From assembly GCF_947501405.1 (NCBI RefSeq), contig NZ_CANMVK010000001.1, positions 248,001-312,000 of the forward strand: a stretch of 64,000 nt of DNA. Reading direction: 5' to 3'. The notes beneath the pieces were generated by a model. It was not told where the DNA came from, made no database searches, and saw nothing but the letters and a program-made list of their open reading frames with translations. Below, piece by piece: positions 27,017 through 34,844 of this stretch; within the stretch, counting starts at the first letter, position 1; each line of letters starts with the position of its first letter. Position numbers and translations under genes: made by a program. The DNA comes from an uncultured Hoeflea sp. GTDB lineage: Bacteria > Pseudomonadota > Alphaproteobacteria > Rhizobiales > Rhizobiaceae.

Positions 27017-28999
27017 ATGCAACTCTTGCGCACATTGCCGGGGCTCGTGCAGTATGCCCGGGCAACGGGGCGGGCGATGAATTCCGAAATCTGCGACAAA
27101 CTCTCGGTGTTTTGCATGGGGCTGTTCTCCGTGGCGACGGCCTCCAGCGCCGGGGCGGGGATGATCGCCCTTGGCGGTGCGGGCACGCTGCTGGCGATGC
27201 CGGCGCTGTGGCGCGGTTACCGGTCCTGGAGCGATTGCCCTGAAAAGACCGCGGTCAGCCAGGCGTCATCGGCGGCGCTGACGGCCTATCGCGAAAGCGC
27301 CAGGCGCAATCATGATCTTCCGGCCACGGCGGTTGCGCCAGCGGAAGCGGCGCTGGCGTCGGTTGTCGATCTGATCGTCATCGATCCCGCCGGTATCGCG
27401 GGCGCGCAATGGGACATGGCGGCGCTGCCCGGCCTGATTGTCGATGCCGCCGCCATGAAATCGGAGGAGTTCGCCGAACCGAGCCCCGATCCGCAGGCGG
27501 GCCACAACCGCACCCTGCTGGCATTTGTGGCCCGGCAGGTGCTCGCGGCGCTAAAGGTCCAGCCGGGTTTCGAAGCCTCGGTCATGCCCGCCTTCCGGCG
27601 CGATGTCGTAGGGCAACTGGCGGCGATTGAGCGGAACCAGCATGTGCACACCGCCCTGCTAAAAGAGCTGCTTCGGCGCATTCCGGAAACGGAAGAAGGT
27701 CTCCGGGCGGAAAAAACCGGTGTCCCCGAAGAGACGATCATCGCCCTTGCCCGGAAGTACTCGGAAGATGCCGAAGATATCGAAACCGCGATGGCCGAAA
27801 TTGAACGCGCCATCTCGGTGGCGATCGAGGTGCGTACTGACGCGGCCCGAGGCCACAATTTCGGTTCGGAGCTTGATGAGATTTTCGATCGTCTGGCGCG
27901 ATTGACCGATGAGGGGCGGCTCTCGGATGCGGCTGCGGAAGCCGACCGGGAGGTCGCCCAATGGGAAGAGATGCAAAGCGAAATGCAGGCACGGGGGATC
28001 GCCTTGCTCGGCGCAGGCATTCGCCAGAACATCCTGAATCGGGATGCAACCGGCGCCGCGCGAAAAATCGCCCACAAGCTCGAACTCGAAACCCCTGATG
28101 GGTCGAACCTGTTCGATGCGCTGCGCGCTGTTCAGGACGAATGGTATGTCCGCGGCCGCGACAAGGGGCTGAATTTCGATCTGGAGGTGTCGATCGCGCT
28201 GGCGCAGCTCAGCCGGGACCGGGCGGCAACCGCGGATCAACGCGGCGCCGCACTCAATGATCTTGGACTCGCGCTCAATGCTCTCGGCGAACGGGAGAGC
28301 GGCACGTTGCGGCTTGAGGCGGCTGTTGCGGCCTACCGGTCAGCGCTTGAGGAGTGCACCCGCGAACGGGTTCCGTTTCACTGGGCTGCGACGCATAACA
28401 ATCTCGGCAACGCGCTCTCAATTCTCGGGGAACGGGAAAGCGGCACGGCGTGGCTTGAGGCGGCTATTGCGGCTTACCGGTCGGCGCTTGAGGAGTGGAC
28501 TCGCGAACGGGTGCCGCTTGACTGGGCGATGACGCAGAACAATCTCGGCAATGCGCTTCAGACTCTCGGGCAACGGGAGAGCGGCACGGCGCGTCTTGAG
28601 GAGGCCGTTGCGGCCTACCGGTCAGCGCTTGAGGAGCGAACCCGCGCGCGGGTTCCGCTTGACTGGGCGATGACGCAGAACAATCTCGGCGCAGCGCTCC
28701 GGAGTCTCGGGCAACGGGAGAGCGGCACGGCGCGGCTTGAGGCGGCGGTTGCGGCCTACCGGTCAGCCCTTGAAGAGCGAACCCGTGAACGGGTGCCGTT
28801 ACTGTGGGCGCAGACAAGAGAAAACATGGCGCTCGCCTTCAAGGCGCTGTCTGAGCGAACCGGCGAGGCGGGCTGGCGCGCCGATGCCATCGAAGCGGTC
28901 AGTGTGGCGCTGGAGGTCTACTGCGAGGCTGGGGCCGAGTATAATATCGAAAAGGCGCAACGGCTGCTTGCGCAGTTGCAGGATGAGACAGGCAACTGA
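27017..28999 (+). CDS. Membrane-anchored TPR-repeat protein
   Basis: A 660-residue protein of unknown function. A hydrophobic segment lies near the N-terminus (about 30-55, 'GLFSVATASSAGAGMIALGGAGTLLAM'), followed by a helical region with 'GVPEETIIALARKYSEDAEDIETAMAEIERAI', a linker type often found fused to NTPase or TIR modules in signalling and conflict proteins (recollection, not checked). The C-terminal third is four to five TPR-like units of 47 residues (NNLGNAL..LGxRESGTxxLExAVAAYRSALEExTRxRVPLDW), 28234-28860. Start 27017 or 27077; the open frame from 26858 overlaps the DUF930 gene and is not used. Confidence 0.72.
   Translation: MQLLRTLPGLVQYARATGRAMNSEICDKLSVFCMGLFSVATASSAGAGMIALGGAGTLLAMPALWRGYRSWSDCPEKTAVSQASSAALTAYRESARRNHDLPATAVAPAEAALASVVDLIVIDPAGIAGAQWDMAALPGLIVDAAAMKSEEFAEPSPDPQAGHNRTLLAFVARQVLAALKVQPGFEASVMPAFRRDVVGQLAAIERNQHVHTALLKELLRRIPETEEGLRAEKTGVPEETIIALARKYSEDAEDIETAMAEIERAISVAIEVRTDAARGHNFGSELDEIFDRLARLTDEGRLSDAAAEADREVAQWEEMQSEMQARGIALLGAGIRQNILNRDATGAARKIAHKLELETPDGSNLFDALRAVQDEWYVRGRDKGLNFDLEVSIALAQLSRDRAATADQRGAALNDLGLALNALGERESGTLRLEAAVAAYRSALEECTRERVPFHWAATHNNLGNALSILGERESGTAWLEAAIAAYRSALEEWTRERVPLDWAMTQNNLGNALQTLGQRESGTARLEEAVAAYRSALEERTRARVPLDWAMTQNNLGAALRSLGQRESGTARLEAAVAAYRSALEERTRERVPLLWAQTRENMALAFKALSERTGEAGWRADAIEAVSVALEVYCEAGAEYNIEKAQRLLAQLQDETGN
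28246..28860 (+). repeat. Tandem 141-bp coding repeats (47-residue TPR units)
   Basis: Four units of 141 bp with high nucleotide identity (start points near 28246, 28387, 28528, 28669) encode the TPR units of the gene above; a fifth, diverged unit follows. Core nucleotide block GAGAGCGGCACGxxGCxGCTTGAGG recurs in each. Such near-identity points to recent expansion or gene conversion. Confidence 0.8.
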
Positions 29000-29255
29000 A
29001 GCGGGATGCGCTGGCGCGCGCGATCTCCGACCTTGCGGGGGAGACGGCGCGCCAAGCAACAGAGGCGGCGGTTCGCTGGGATGACCAGTTGACGGATATC
29101 CGGCCCGCTGACTTCTCGTCTCCGCCCCGGCCTCTGTCACCCGCCACCCGGGTGCTTCCGTCCGTGATCATCCCGGGCCTTTCAGGCCGTCATCCCCGGG
29201 CCATCCTAATCGCCATGCTCTGGCGTTCCAGGCCGTCATGCCCAGGCTTTCCCAG

Positions 29256-29401
29256 TTCGTCATCCTCGGGCTTGACCCGAGGATCCAGACCCAAGCCCTT
29301 TAATCTGCACCGGTCCTCTCACGACAGCTCATAAGACATACCCGGTCACACTGGAATTCTGTTTGGTTATGGATCCTCGGGTCAAGCCCGAGGATGACGA
29401 A
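29256..29401. repeat. 32-bp perfect inverted repeat flanking 82 bp
   Basis: 29256-29287 is the exact reverse complement of 29370-29401. Each arm itself contains the palindrome CCTCGGG-CTTGA-CCCGAGG. The spacer (29288-29369) has no gene. Palindromes of this CTCGGGCTTGACCCGAG type occur as dispersed intergenic repeats in alphaproteobacteria (recollection). Confidence 0.8.
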
Positions 29402-29426
29402 GCGGAGGCCGGGATAACCAACGGGG

Positions 29427-29488
29427 CCGGGTATGCGGAAGCGGGGACCGGTATGCCGAAGCGGGGACCGGGTATGCGGAAGCGGGGG
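29427..29488. repeat. Three tandem ~21-bp repeats
   Basis: The unit CCGGGTATGCGGAAGCGGGGA is repeated about three times with small changes (GCCGAAG in the middle copy). Non-coding. Confidence 0.75.
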
Positions 29489-30428
29489 CTGAGTTGATCG
29501 ACGAATGGAAACTGGGTCCGCCAACTTTTCGCCTCCGCCCCTGTCTCTTCCAAGGGTTGTTCTTCGTGGCTTTGCTCGCCTCCGCCCTGCCGCTGTCTTC
29601 TGTGCAAGAGCGGAAATCGAAGACCGACGGACAACCGCCCTGCCTCTCCCTCGAGGGAAGGCCGGAGAGCCAGGCGTCAGCGCTGGTGATCCGGGTGGGG
29701 GGCGGAGCCGGGCGCCAGGCGCTCGAACCTCCTGGGCGGGGACAAGCCGGAACCGTCTCATCAGCGATTCCAGGCACTTGCCGGGCGCGATCTGCGATTT
29801 CATCCCCGCCTTTCGGTTCGATGGGATACTTGGTGTGCTCCCGTCGCCCGGATGGCTCGCGAACGTTTCGGACCAGGCGGGAGGGAGGCCCCGGAGGCAG
29901 CGCCTGAACGTGCGGCGCAAGACCCGGGGAGGCGATGCGCCAACGCGGTTCCGCTGGCGGGCGATGGATCCTGAGTGAGCCCCCGCCCGGACCAGCCACC
30001 GGTGAGGCGCCTGTTCCATCAAGTCCCATTGGCGGGGCGGAGCCGGCGTTGAAACGGGCCTGTGGCGGCCGGTCTGTCTTTCGGACGGAGCGGCCGTGCC
30101 GGAACCGAGGTTGAGACGCCAGGCGCGCGGGCCCCGGTCGGGGGCACCGCGGCTCCGGGCCAATCCGGAGCGGACACGAGGGAAGGGAAACCCCCTTCCG
30201 TCCGGCCCGGCTTGCCATCGTCTGTCGGACGCCGCACCGCGTCCGGCGAATTCCGGGCCGTGCGCGGATTGCGCCACCCGATATCCATTCCCAGTGAGGC
30301 TCGACCCGCGTGCGGCCCTCCGGATGATCAGGACCACCGTCCCCCGCCCGCAACCGCCGGCGGGGAAATCGGTGCGGGCGGGATGTCCGCCTTGGGCGTG
30401 CGCCTGCAACTCAGGGTGCGAATCGGCG

Positions 30429-30953
30429 TCAACCGTGCCGGCGCCACCAGCCGCCAGGCCTGCCGCGCCGGTCGCGATGCTCGGCCATAAGCTCTGCAAG
30501 CTTGCGCTGCTGCCCGGCGTCGAGGCTTGCGTGAAATGCCGCAAGCGGCGCTTCGAGTCCGGCCATCAGCGCGCCGGCCTTCTGCGCCATCGCACGGAAG
30601 GCGGCAAGTTGCGCGGGCGGGGCGAGCGTGTGGATGCGCTCCCGGTCGAAATCCGGATCGTCAGACGCCCGGTCCCAAGCCGTTGCGGCGTCCCGGATGA
30701 GATCGTCGAGCCTGGCCGCCTGGCTGTCGTCCAGGTCAAGCTGGCGGGTCAAGTGCTCGGTGGCCAGGCCGATGAACCTGCCGCAATCGGCGGCGTTCCA
30801 GATGCCGGGCTGGCCAGCGAAAAAGCCGCGGCCGTAGGTTCGCTCCACGGCGGCGGCCTCGTCGACAATGCCGGGTTTGAGGCCCGAGGCCCATCCGGCG
30901 GCAAGGCCCGTCAGGCCGATTGCAAGAGTTGCGAAAAGCGTTCTGCGTTTCAT
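30429..30953 (-). CDS. Spy/CpxP-like periplasmic protein
   Basis: A 174-residue helical protein with an N-terminal signal segment ('MKRRTLFATLAIGLTGLAAGWASG') and the LTxxQ-like helix 'LTRQLDLDDSQAARLDDLIRDA' seen in the Spy/CpxP/CnrX family of periplasmic chaperones and metal-stress proteins; the C-terminus is basic (HRDRRGRPGGWWRRHG). Start 30953 follows GAAAGGACG; the open frame to 31025 includes operator DNA. It is divergent from the sterol-desaturase/marR operon, with two palindromic operators between, so MarR probably controls it. Confidence 0.7.
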   Translation of the reverse strand: MKRRTLFATLAIGLTGLAAGWASGLKPGIVDEAAAVERTYGRGFFAGQPGIWNAADCGRFIGLATEHLTRQLDLDDSQAARLDDLIRDAATAWDRASDDPDFDRERIHTLAPPAQLAAFRAMAQKAGALMAGLEAPLAAFHASLDAGQQRKLAELMAEHRDRRGRPGGWWRRHG

Positions 30954-30969
30954 GTCACGTCCTTTCAAA

Positions 30970-31015
30970 TTGACAATACAGTTGTCAATATCTATTTTGA
31001 CAACAAACTTGTCAA
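30970..31015. promoter_or_regulatory. Two palindromic operators, MarR type
   Basis: TTGACAA-TACAG-TTGTCAA (30970-30988) and TTGACAA-CAAAC-TTGTCAA (30997-31015) are perfect 7-5-7 palindromes, centres 27 bp apart. They lie in the 74-bp gap between the Spy-like gene and the desaturase-marR operon. Size and symmetry suit a MarR dimer, and the marR gene is two genes away, so autoregulation of both divergent transcripts is likely. The TTGACA arms also provide -35-like hexamers. Confidence 0.82.
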
Positions 31016-31027
31016 TAGGAGACACAC

Positions 31028-31885
31028 ATGACCGGTTTCGAAACGGCCCTTCGGGGCAACATGGAGATGCTCACCTATGGGATTTTCTTCGGTGCGCTGA
31101 TCCTGCTGGCGCTGCTTGAAACAATCATTGCGTTGCGCGCGGAAGGTGCGATGCGGCGGCGGCGCTGGCCCGCGAATTTTGCGCTGACGGCGATCAATAT
31201 CGTGGTGCTGGGCGCGCTTCCGCTCGGCGCGGTGGCGGCAGCGGATCTGGCCCGGTCCCTCGATATCGGGTTGTTGAACTGGCTTGATGCGCCCTTTGCG
31301 GCGGCGCTTGCGCTGACATTCCTGGCGCGCAGTTTCGGCGCGTGGGGGGTGCACTACGCCATGCACAATGTGCCGCTGCTGTGGCGGGTGCACCGGGTTC
31401 ACCACACCGATACCCATCTCGATGTGTCGACAACGGTGCGGTTTCATCCGCTGGAATTCCTGATTTCCGCGCCGGTCGCCATCGGAATTGTGATCGCGCT
31501 CGGCTTGCCGCCGGCCGCTGTCATGCTGTTTGAATTGGTCGATGCTGGCATTGCCGTGTTCAGCCATGCCAATATCCGCCTGCCCGCCGGGTTCGAGCGG
31601 TTACTCAACCGCATCATCATCACCCCGAACATGCACCGGATTCATCACTCGACTGTTGAGCGCGAGACCAATTCCAATTACGGCGCAACGCTGGTGATTT
31701 GGGATCGGGTGTTCGGCACCTACCAGCGCAAGGAGCGCGATGCGCTTGAGCGGCAAAGGCTGGGGCTTGATGAGGTCGATGCAAACAGGGCATCTTCGCT
31801 GTGGTTCTCGCTCGGCCTGCCGTTTCGCGAGATCAAGCGCAACACCGATGGAAACAGGGTTCCGGACAAAACGCCCGGAGAGTGA
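31028..31885 (+). CDS. Sterol desaturase/fatty-acid hydroxylase family protein
   Basis: A 285-residue integral membrane di-iron protein. The three histidine clusters of the family are present: HYAMH (HxxxH, about residue 109), HRVHH (about 121) and HRIHH (about 203), plus four or five membrane helices. The family hydroxylates or desaturates lipids, sterols or carotenoids using O2; bacterial substrates are varied. It is preceded by tandem operators and followed after 2 bp by marR, so one operon under MarR control is likely. Confidence 0.86.
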   Translation: MTGFETALRGNMEMLTYGIFFGALILLALLETIIALRAEGAMRRRRWPANFALTAINIVVLGALPLGAVAAADLARSLDIGLLNWLDAPFAAALALTFLARSFGAWGVHYAMHNVPLLWRVHRVHHTDTHLDVSTTVRFHPLEFLISAPVAIGIVIALGLPPAAVMLFELVDAGIAVFSHANIRLPAGFERLLNRIIITPNMHRIHHSTVERETNSNYGATLVIWDRVFGTYQRKERDALERQRLGLDEVDANRASSLWFSLGLPFREIKRNTDGNRVPDKTPGE

Positions 31886-31887
31886 AC

Positions 31888-32322
31888 ATGAACAGCGACG
31901 CGGCGGAAATTTACAGGTTGATTGTCGAGATTCGCCGCGCCTTCCACACGCTTGCCAATGCGGGGGACGCGTTGCATGCCGATCTCGGCGTGACCAGCGC
32001 CATGCGCGCGCAGATGGAGTATCTGAGCGATCATGGCCCGGCGACGGTGCCCGATATCGCGCGCGCCAAATCGGTCAGCCGCCAGCATATCCAGCAGCTG
32101 GTCAACGCTCTTGAGGCTTCGGGCCTGGTGCGTTTCTCCGACAATCCGCGGCACCGGCGTTCGCCGCTGGTGGCGCTCACGGATAAGGGGACGGCGGCGT
32201 TTGCCGAGATCCGGCAGCGTGAAGCTGCCGTGCTCGGCGATCTCGCTGTCCGGCTCGATGGAGCGGCCAGCGGCAAGGCGGCGGATACGATAGCGCGGTT
32301 GCGCGCGGCGCTTGCGGGTTGA
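31888..32322 (+). CDS. MarR-family regulator
   Basis: A 144-residue winged-helix regulator: 'MRAQMEYLSDHGPATVPDIARAKSVSRQHIQQLVNALEASGLV' contains the HTH and 'DNPRHRRSPLVALTDKG' is the wing. Start 31888 is two bases after the desaturase stop with GGAGAG upstream; the open frame from 31801 overlaps that gene. It most likely represses its own operon and the divergent Spy-like gene through 30970-31015. Ligand unknown. Confidence 0.88.
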   Translation: MNSDAAEIYRLIVEIRRAFHTLANAGDALHADLGVTSAMRAQMEYLSDHGPATVPDIARAKSVSRQHIQQLVNALEASGLVRFSDNPRHRRSPLVALTDKGTAAFAEIRQREAAVLGDLAVRLDGAASGKAADTIARLRAALAG

Positions 32323-32349
32323 ACGCGCGATTCCGGCGGCCGGATTAGG

Positions 32350-32718
32350 CTACTGGTCCTTGTAGGCGGCTGCGCGCAAGCCCTCAAGCGTGTCGCGAAG
32401 AGTGCGGAGAAATTTCTCGGATTTCCTGATTGTCGCTTCCACGTCGGCGATCTTGCTGAGCAGAAAACCTTCTCCATCGAAATCGGGATCGGGGGAGTCG
32501 ACAAGTTCGTGAAGGAAGGTCTTGAGCTCGGCAATGGTAAATCCGGCATCCTGGGCTTCCCGTATCAGCTCCAGTGTGGGGACCGCCTCATCGGGGTAGT
32601 CGCGGTAATTGTTGCCTGGATCCACGGAGACATCGGACCTGAGCAGTCCGTTGCGTTCGTAGAAGCGGATGGTGTCCCTGCTGACAGCGGCGCGGCGCGC
32701 CAGTTCTCCAATGCGCAT
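32350..32718 (-). CDS. MerR-family regulator
   Basis: A 122-residue MerR-type activator: N-terminal HTH 'MRIGELARRAAVSRDTIRFYERNGLL', a second wing 'NNYRDYPDEAVPTLELIREAQDAGFTIAELKTFL', and a C-terminal coiled coil ('SKIADVEATIRKSEKFLRTLRDTLEGL'). No metal-binding cysteines are seen, so it is not a CueR/ZntR-type sensor. Divergent from the zinc-ribbon gene, with a MerR-style palindrome between them. Its stop is convergent with marR. Confidence 0.86.
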   Translation of the reverse strand: MRIGELARRAAVSRDTIRFYERNGLLRSDVSVDPGNNYRDYPDEAVPTLELIREAQDAGFTIAELKTFLHELVDSPDPDFDGEGFLLSKIADVEATIRKSEKFLRTLRDTLEGLRAAAYKDQ

Positions 32719-32730
32719 ATTCTCATACCA

Positions 32731-32761
32731 TTGACAATGGTCCATTGTTTATCATTAACTA
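32731..32761 (+). promoter_or_regulatory. MerR-type promoter with palindrome in a 19-bp spacer
   Basis: TTGACA (32731-32736) and TAACTA (32756-32761) are separated by 19 bp, the long spacing typical of MerR-controlled promoters, and the perfect palindrome ACAATGG-T-CCATTGT (32734-32748) overlaps the -35 and spacer. It would drive the zinc-ribbon gene at 32803. Confidence 0.7.
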
Positions 32762-32802
32762 CGGAGGACGTCAATTTCTCGAAACATCGGAAGGCAGAGA
32801 GT

Positions 32803-33063
32803 ATGCTTGTCAAATGCCAGAGTTGCGGAATGCCGATGAACAAAGATCCGGAGGGTGGCGGCACCGAAGCCGACGGCCGCCGGTCGAAGACCTATTGCTC
32901 GCTATGTTACGAAGGCGGCGCGTTTCGTCATCCAGAGTTCACGGCTGCTCAAATGCAAGACCATTGTGTGGAACAGCTCAAGAAGAAGGGTGTTCCCGGG
33001 TTCATGGCGTGGATGTTCACCCGCGGCATCCCTAAGCTCGAGCGCTGGTCGCAGTCAGGTTGA
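32803..33063 (+). CDS. Small putative zinc-ribbon protein
   Basis: An 86-residue protein of the 'putative zinc ribbon' type (PF12674-like): CQSCGMPM at residues 5-12, 'GTEADGRRSKTYCSLCY' at about 20-36 and a hydrophobic C-terminal half (KKGVPGFMAWMFTRGIPKLERW). The four cysteines would hold zinc. Function unknown. It is divergent from the MerR gene and probably its target. Confidence 0.82.
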   Translation: MLVKCQSCGMPMNKDPEGGGTEADGRRSKTYCSLCYEGGAFRHPEFTAAQMQDHCVEQLKKKGVPGFMAWMFTRGIPKLERWSQSG

Positions 33064-33183
33064 GACAGCCGGGGTGGATGATGGTGATCACGCCACTCGA
33101 CAAAACCGGCAATCCGACCCTTGTCACGGCTTGCAAGGCTGTGGCACCTGTGAGCGGAATCATTCTTGTAGCCGGAGCCCGAT

Positions 33184-33597
33184 ATGACCCGTGACAACGC
33201 CACCGCGCTGATCCGCACCTATCTCGACGCCTTCAATGCCAAGAATTTCGACGGGATGCTCGCCTGCCTGGGCGAGGATGTGATCCATGATATCAATCAG
33301 GGCGGCCGCGAAATCGGCAAGGAGAAGTTCCGCTGGTTCAACGCCACGATGAGCCGGCATTATGACGAGGAGCTGGGCGATATCGTCATCATGGTCAATG
33401 AGACGGGCAGCCGGGCGGCGGCGGAATTCACGGTGCGCGGGACCTATCTGGCCACCGCGGAAGGACTGCCCGAGGCCAATGGCCAGCGCTACGCGCTTCC
33501 GGCGGGCATTTTCTTCGAAATCGAGGACGGGCTGATCATGCGGGTGTCGACCTCCTACAATCTCCAGGACTGGATCTCCCAGGTCCGGGCCGGCTGA
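33184..33597 (+). CDS. SnoaL-like/ketosteroid isomerase-fold protein
   Basis: A 137-residue protein of the NTF2-like superfamily: 'LIRTYLDAFNAKNFDGMLACLGEDVIHDINQG', 'ELGDIVIMVNETGSRAAAEFTVRGTYLATAEGLPEANGQRYALPAGIFFEIEDGLIMRVSTSYNL'-type layout. Members bind or isomerise small hydrophobic molecules; no catalytic assignment is possible. It precedes a GNAT gene by 10 bp in the same direction, so they are probably an operon. Confidence 0.8.
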   Translation: MTRDNATALIRTYLDAFNAKNFDGMLACLGEDVIHDINQGGREIGKEKFRWFNATMSRHYDEELGDIVIMVNETGSRAAAEFTVRGTYLATAEGLPEANGQRYALPAGIFFEIEDGLIMRVSTSYNLQDWISQVRAG

Positions 33598-33607
33598 GGC
33601 CAAACGC

Positions 33608-34240
33608 GTGACCGGCGCTGCGACAGGGCTGAGTTATGCTGTGCTCGGACCTCACGACATCGGTGCGGCACTTGAGGATCTGGCGCGGCTCAGGATCGCA
33701 GTGTTTCGCGACTGGCCCTATCTCTACGATGGCGATGCCACTTACGAAGCGCGATATCTTGGCCAATTCGCCGCCTCTCGCGGCGCGGTCATCGTCGCAG
33801 CCTACACCGCGGATGGCGAGATGGTGGGAGCCGCCACCGCCGCGCCCCTGCGTGATCACGCTGAAGAATTCGCAGCACCCTTTGCCCGCGCCGGGCTTGA
33901 TGTGGCGGAGCATTTCTATCTGGCCGAATCGGTGCTGTTGCCGGGCTATCGCGGGCAGGGCGCGGGCCGGACATTCTTCGAAATGCGCGAGGCCGCGGCC
34001 CGGGCGCAAGGGTTTGACCGGGCGGTTTTCGCCTCGGTGATGCGGCCGCCGGATCACCCGGCGCGTCCGGCAGGCTACGTGCCGCTTGACGGATTCTGGC
34101 GGCGTTTGGGCTACGTTCCGCTTGAAGGGCTGATCGCGGAGTTCAACTGGCGTGACATCGGCGAGGCCCGCGAAAGCGCCAAGCCGTTGCAGGTCTGGGG
34201 GCGGCAATTGTCGTCCGGCGCGCCGGGTCAAAATGTATGA
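33608..34240 (+). CDS. GNAT-family acetyltransferase
   Basis: A 210-residue GNAT protein: 'YLAESVLLPGYRGQGAGRTFFEMREAAARAQGF' is the acetyl-CoA binding core (about residues 107-139), with a following 'DGFWRRLGYVP' strand. It starts with GTG (33608), 10 bp after the SnoaL-like gene. Substrate unknown. Confidence 0.82.
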   Translation: MTGAATGLSYAVLGPHDIGAALEDLARLRIAVFRDWPYLYDGDATYEARYLGQFAASRGAVIVAAYTADGEMVGAATAAPLRDHAEEFAAPFARAGLDVAEHFYLAESVLLPGYRGQGAGRTFFEMREAAARAQGFDRAVFASVMRPPDHPARPAGYVPLDGFWRRLGYVPLEGLIAEFNWRDIGEARESAKPLQVWGRQLSSGAPGQNV

Positions 34241-34384
34241 ACAGAGTATGAATGGGCAGTTCCGCTTCGGTTCAGGCGGGGATGGCTAGGGTCAGCTCAA
34301 TCGATCGGGTGAACCGGTCGAGACCAGAGACCAACCCCGCTGATCCACCCCAAGGCGCCGCCGCGCCGCATCAGGAGAACCGCC

Positions 34385-34753
34385 ATGAAACCCTTCCTGC
34401 GCAATGCACTCGCCGTACTCGTCGTCGCCACCGCCGGTCTTGGGGCCTCGGCTCCGGCCGCAACCGCCGGAGACTTGAGCTTCGATTTCAGAATCGGTGG
34501 TCCGGGCGGTGGCGTGATCATTCGCGATCATGGCCGCCATGGCGGCTGGGACCGGTTCGAGCGCCATCGTGACCGCGGTTACTGCAAGCCGCGCCGGGCG
34601 CTCAGGAAAGCCCGCCGCATGGGCCTGCGCCACACTGATATCGTTCGTGCCAATCATCGCAAGGTGGTGGTCGAAGGCTATCGTCATCACCGCCCGGTGC
34701 GCGTGGTGTTCGCCAATCAGCACCGCTGCCCGGTGATCCGCGTTCGCCGCTAG
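34385..34753 (+). CDS. Small secreted His/Arg-rich protein
   Basis: A 122-residue protein with a clear signal peptide (first about 28 residues, ending ATAGD) and a mature part rich in His and Arg ('HGRHGGWDRFERHRDRGYCKPRRALRKARRMGLRHTDIV'), two cysteines. Small proteins of this kind are common in Rhizobiales and have no known role. AGGAGAACCGCC before the ATG is a good ribosome site. A terminator shared with the convergent SIMPL gene follows. Confidence 0.7.
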   Translation: MKPFLRNALAVLVVATAGLGASAPAATAGDLSFDFRIGGPGGGVIIRDHGRHGGWDRFERHRDRGYCKPRRALRKARRMGLRHTDIVRANHRKVVVEGYRHHRPVRVVFANQHRCPVIRVRR

Positions 34754-34782
34754 AGTCTGGCGATCACAATCAACGCCTGTCA

Positions 34783-34815
34783 AAAACCCCGGAGGATCGG
34801 ATCCCCCGGGGTTTT
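34783..34815. terminator. Bidirectional terminator between convergent genes
   Basis: AAAACCCCGG (34783-34792) pairs with CCGGGGTTTT (34806-34815); each side provides a T-run for one of the two convergent genes (34385-34753 and 34845-35600). Confidence 0.85.
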
Positions 34816-34844
34816 GCCGTTTCGCCAAATGTGCTTGCCGGTGC

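Larger units (their letters stand above)
29000..30428. other. 1.4-kb gene-free, palindrome-rich, GC-rich region
   Basis: No reading frame here looks like a protein; several long frames on both strands are low-complexity Arg/Gly/Pro products of GC-rich DNA. Strong stems are visible: GCTCCGG/CCGGAGC (30152-30171), GGAAGGG/CCCTTCC (30181-30199), and CGGCC-type arms around 30065-30098. With the inverted and tandem repeats at 29256-29488 this may be repeat debris, or a structured RNA. No known RNA family was recognised. Confidence 0.45.

Noticed and set aside
29300-30544. Long minus-strand frame (414 residues) and overlapping frames in the gene-free region
   Set aside because: Low-complexity Arg/Pro/Gly sequence, no ribosome site or family; overlaps palindromes and the Spy-like gene.
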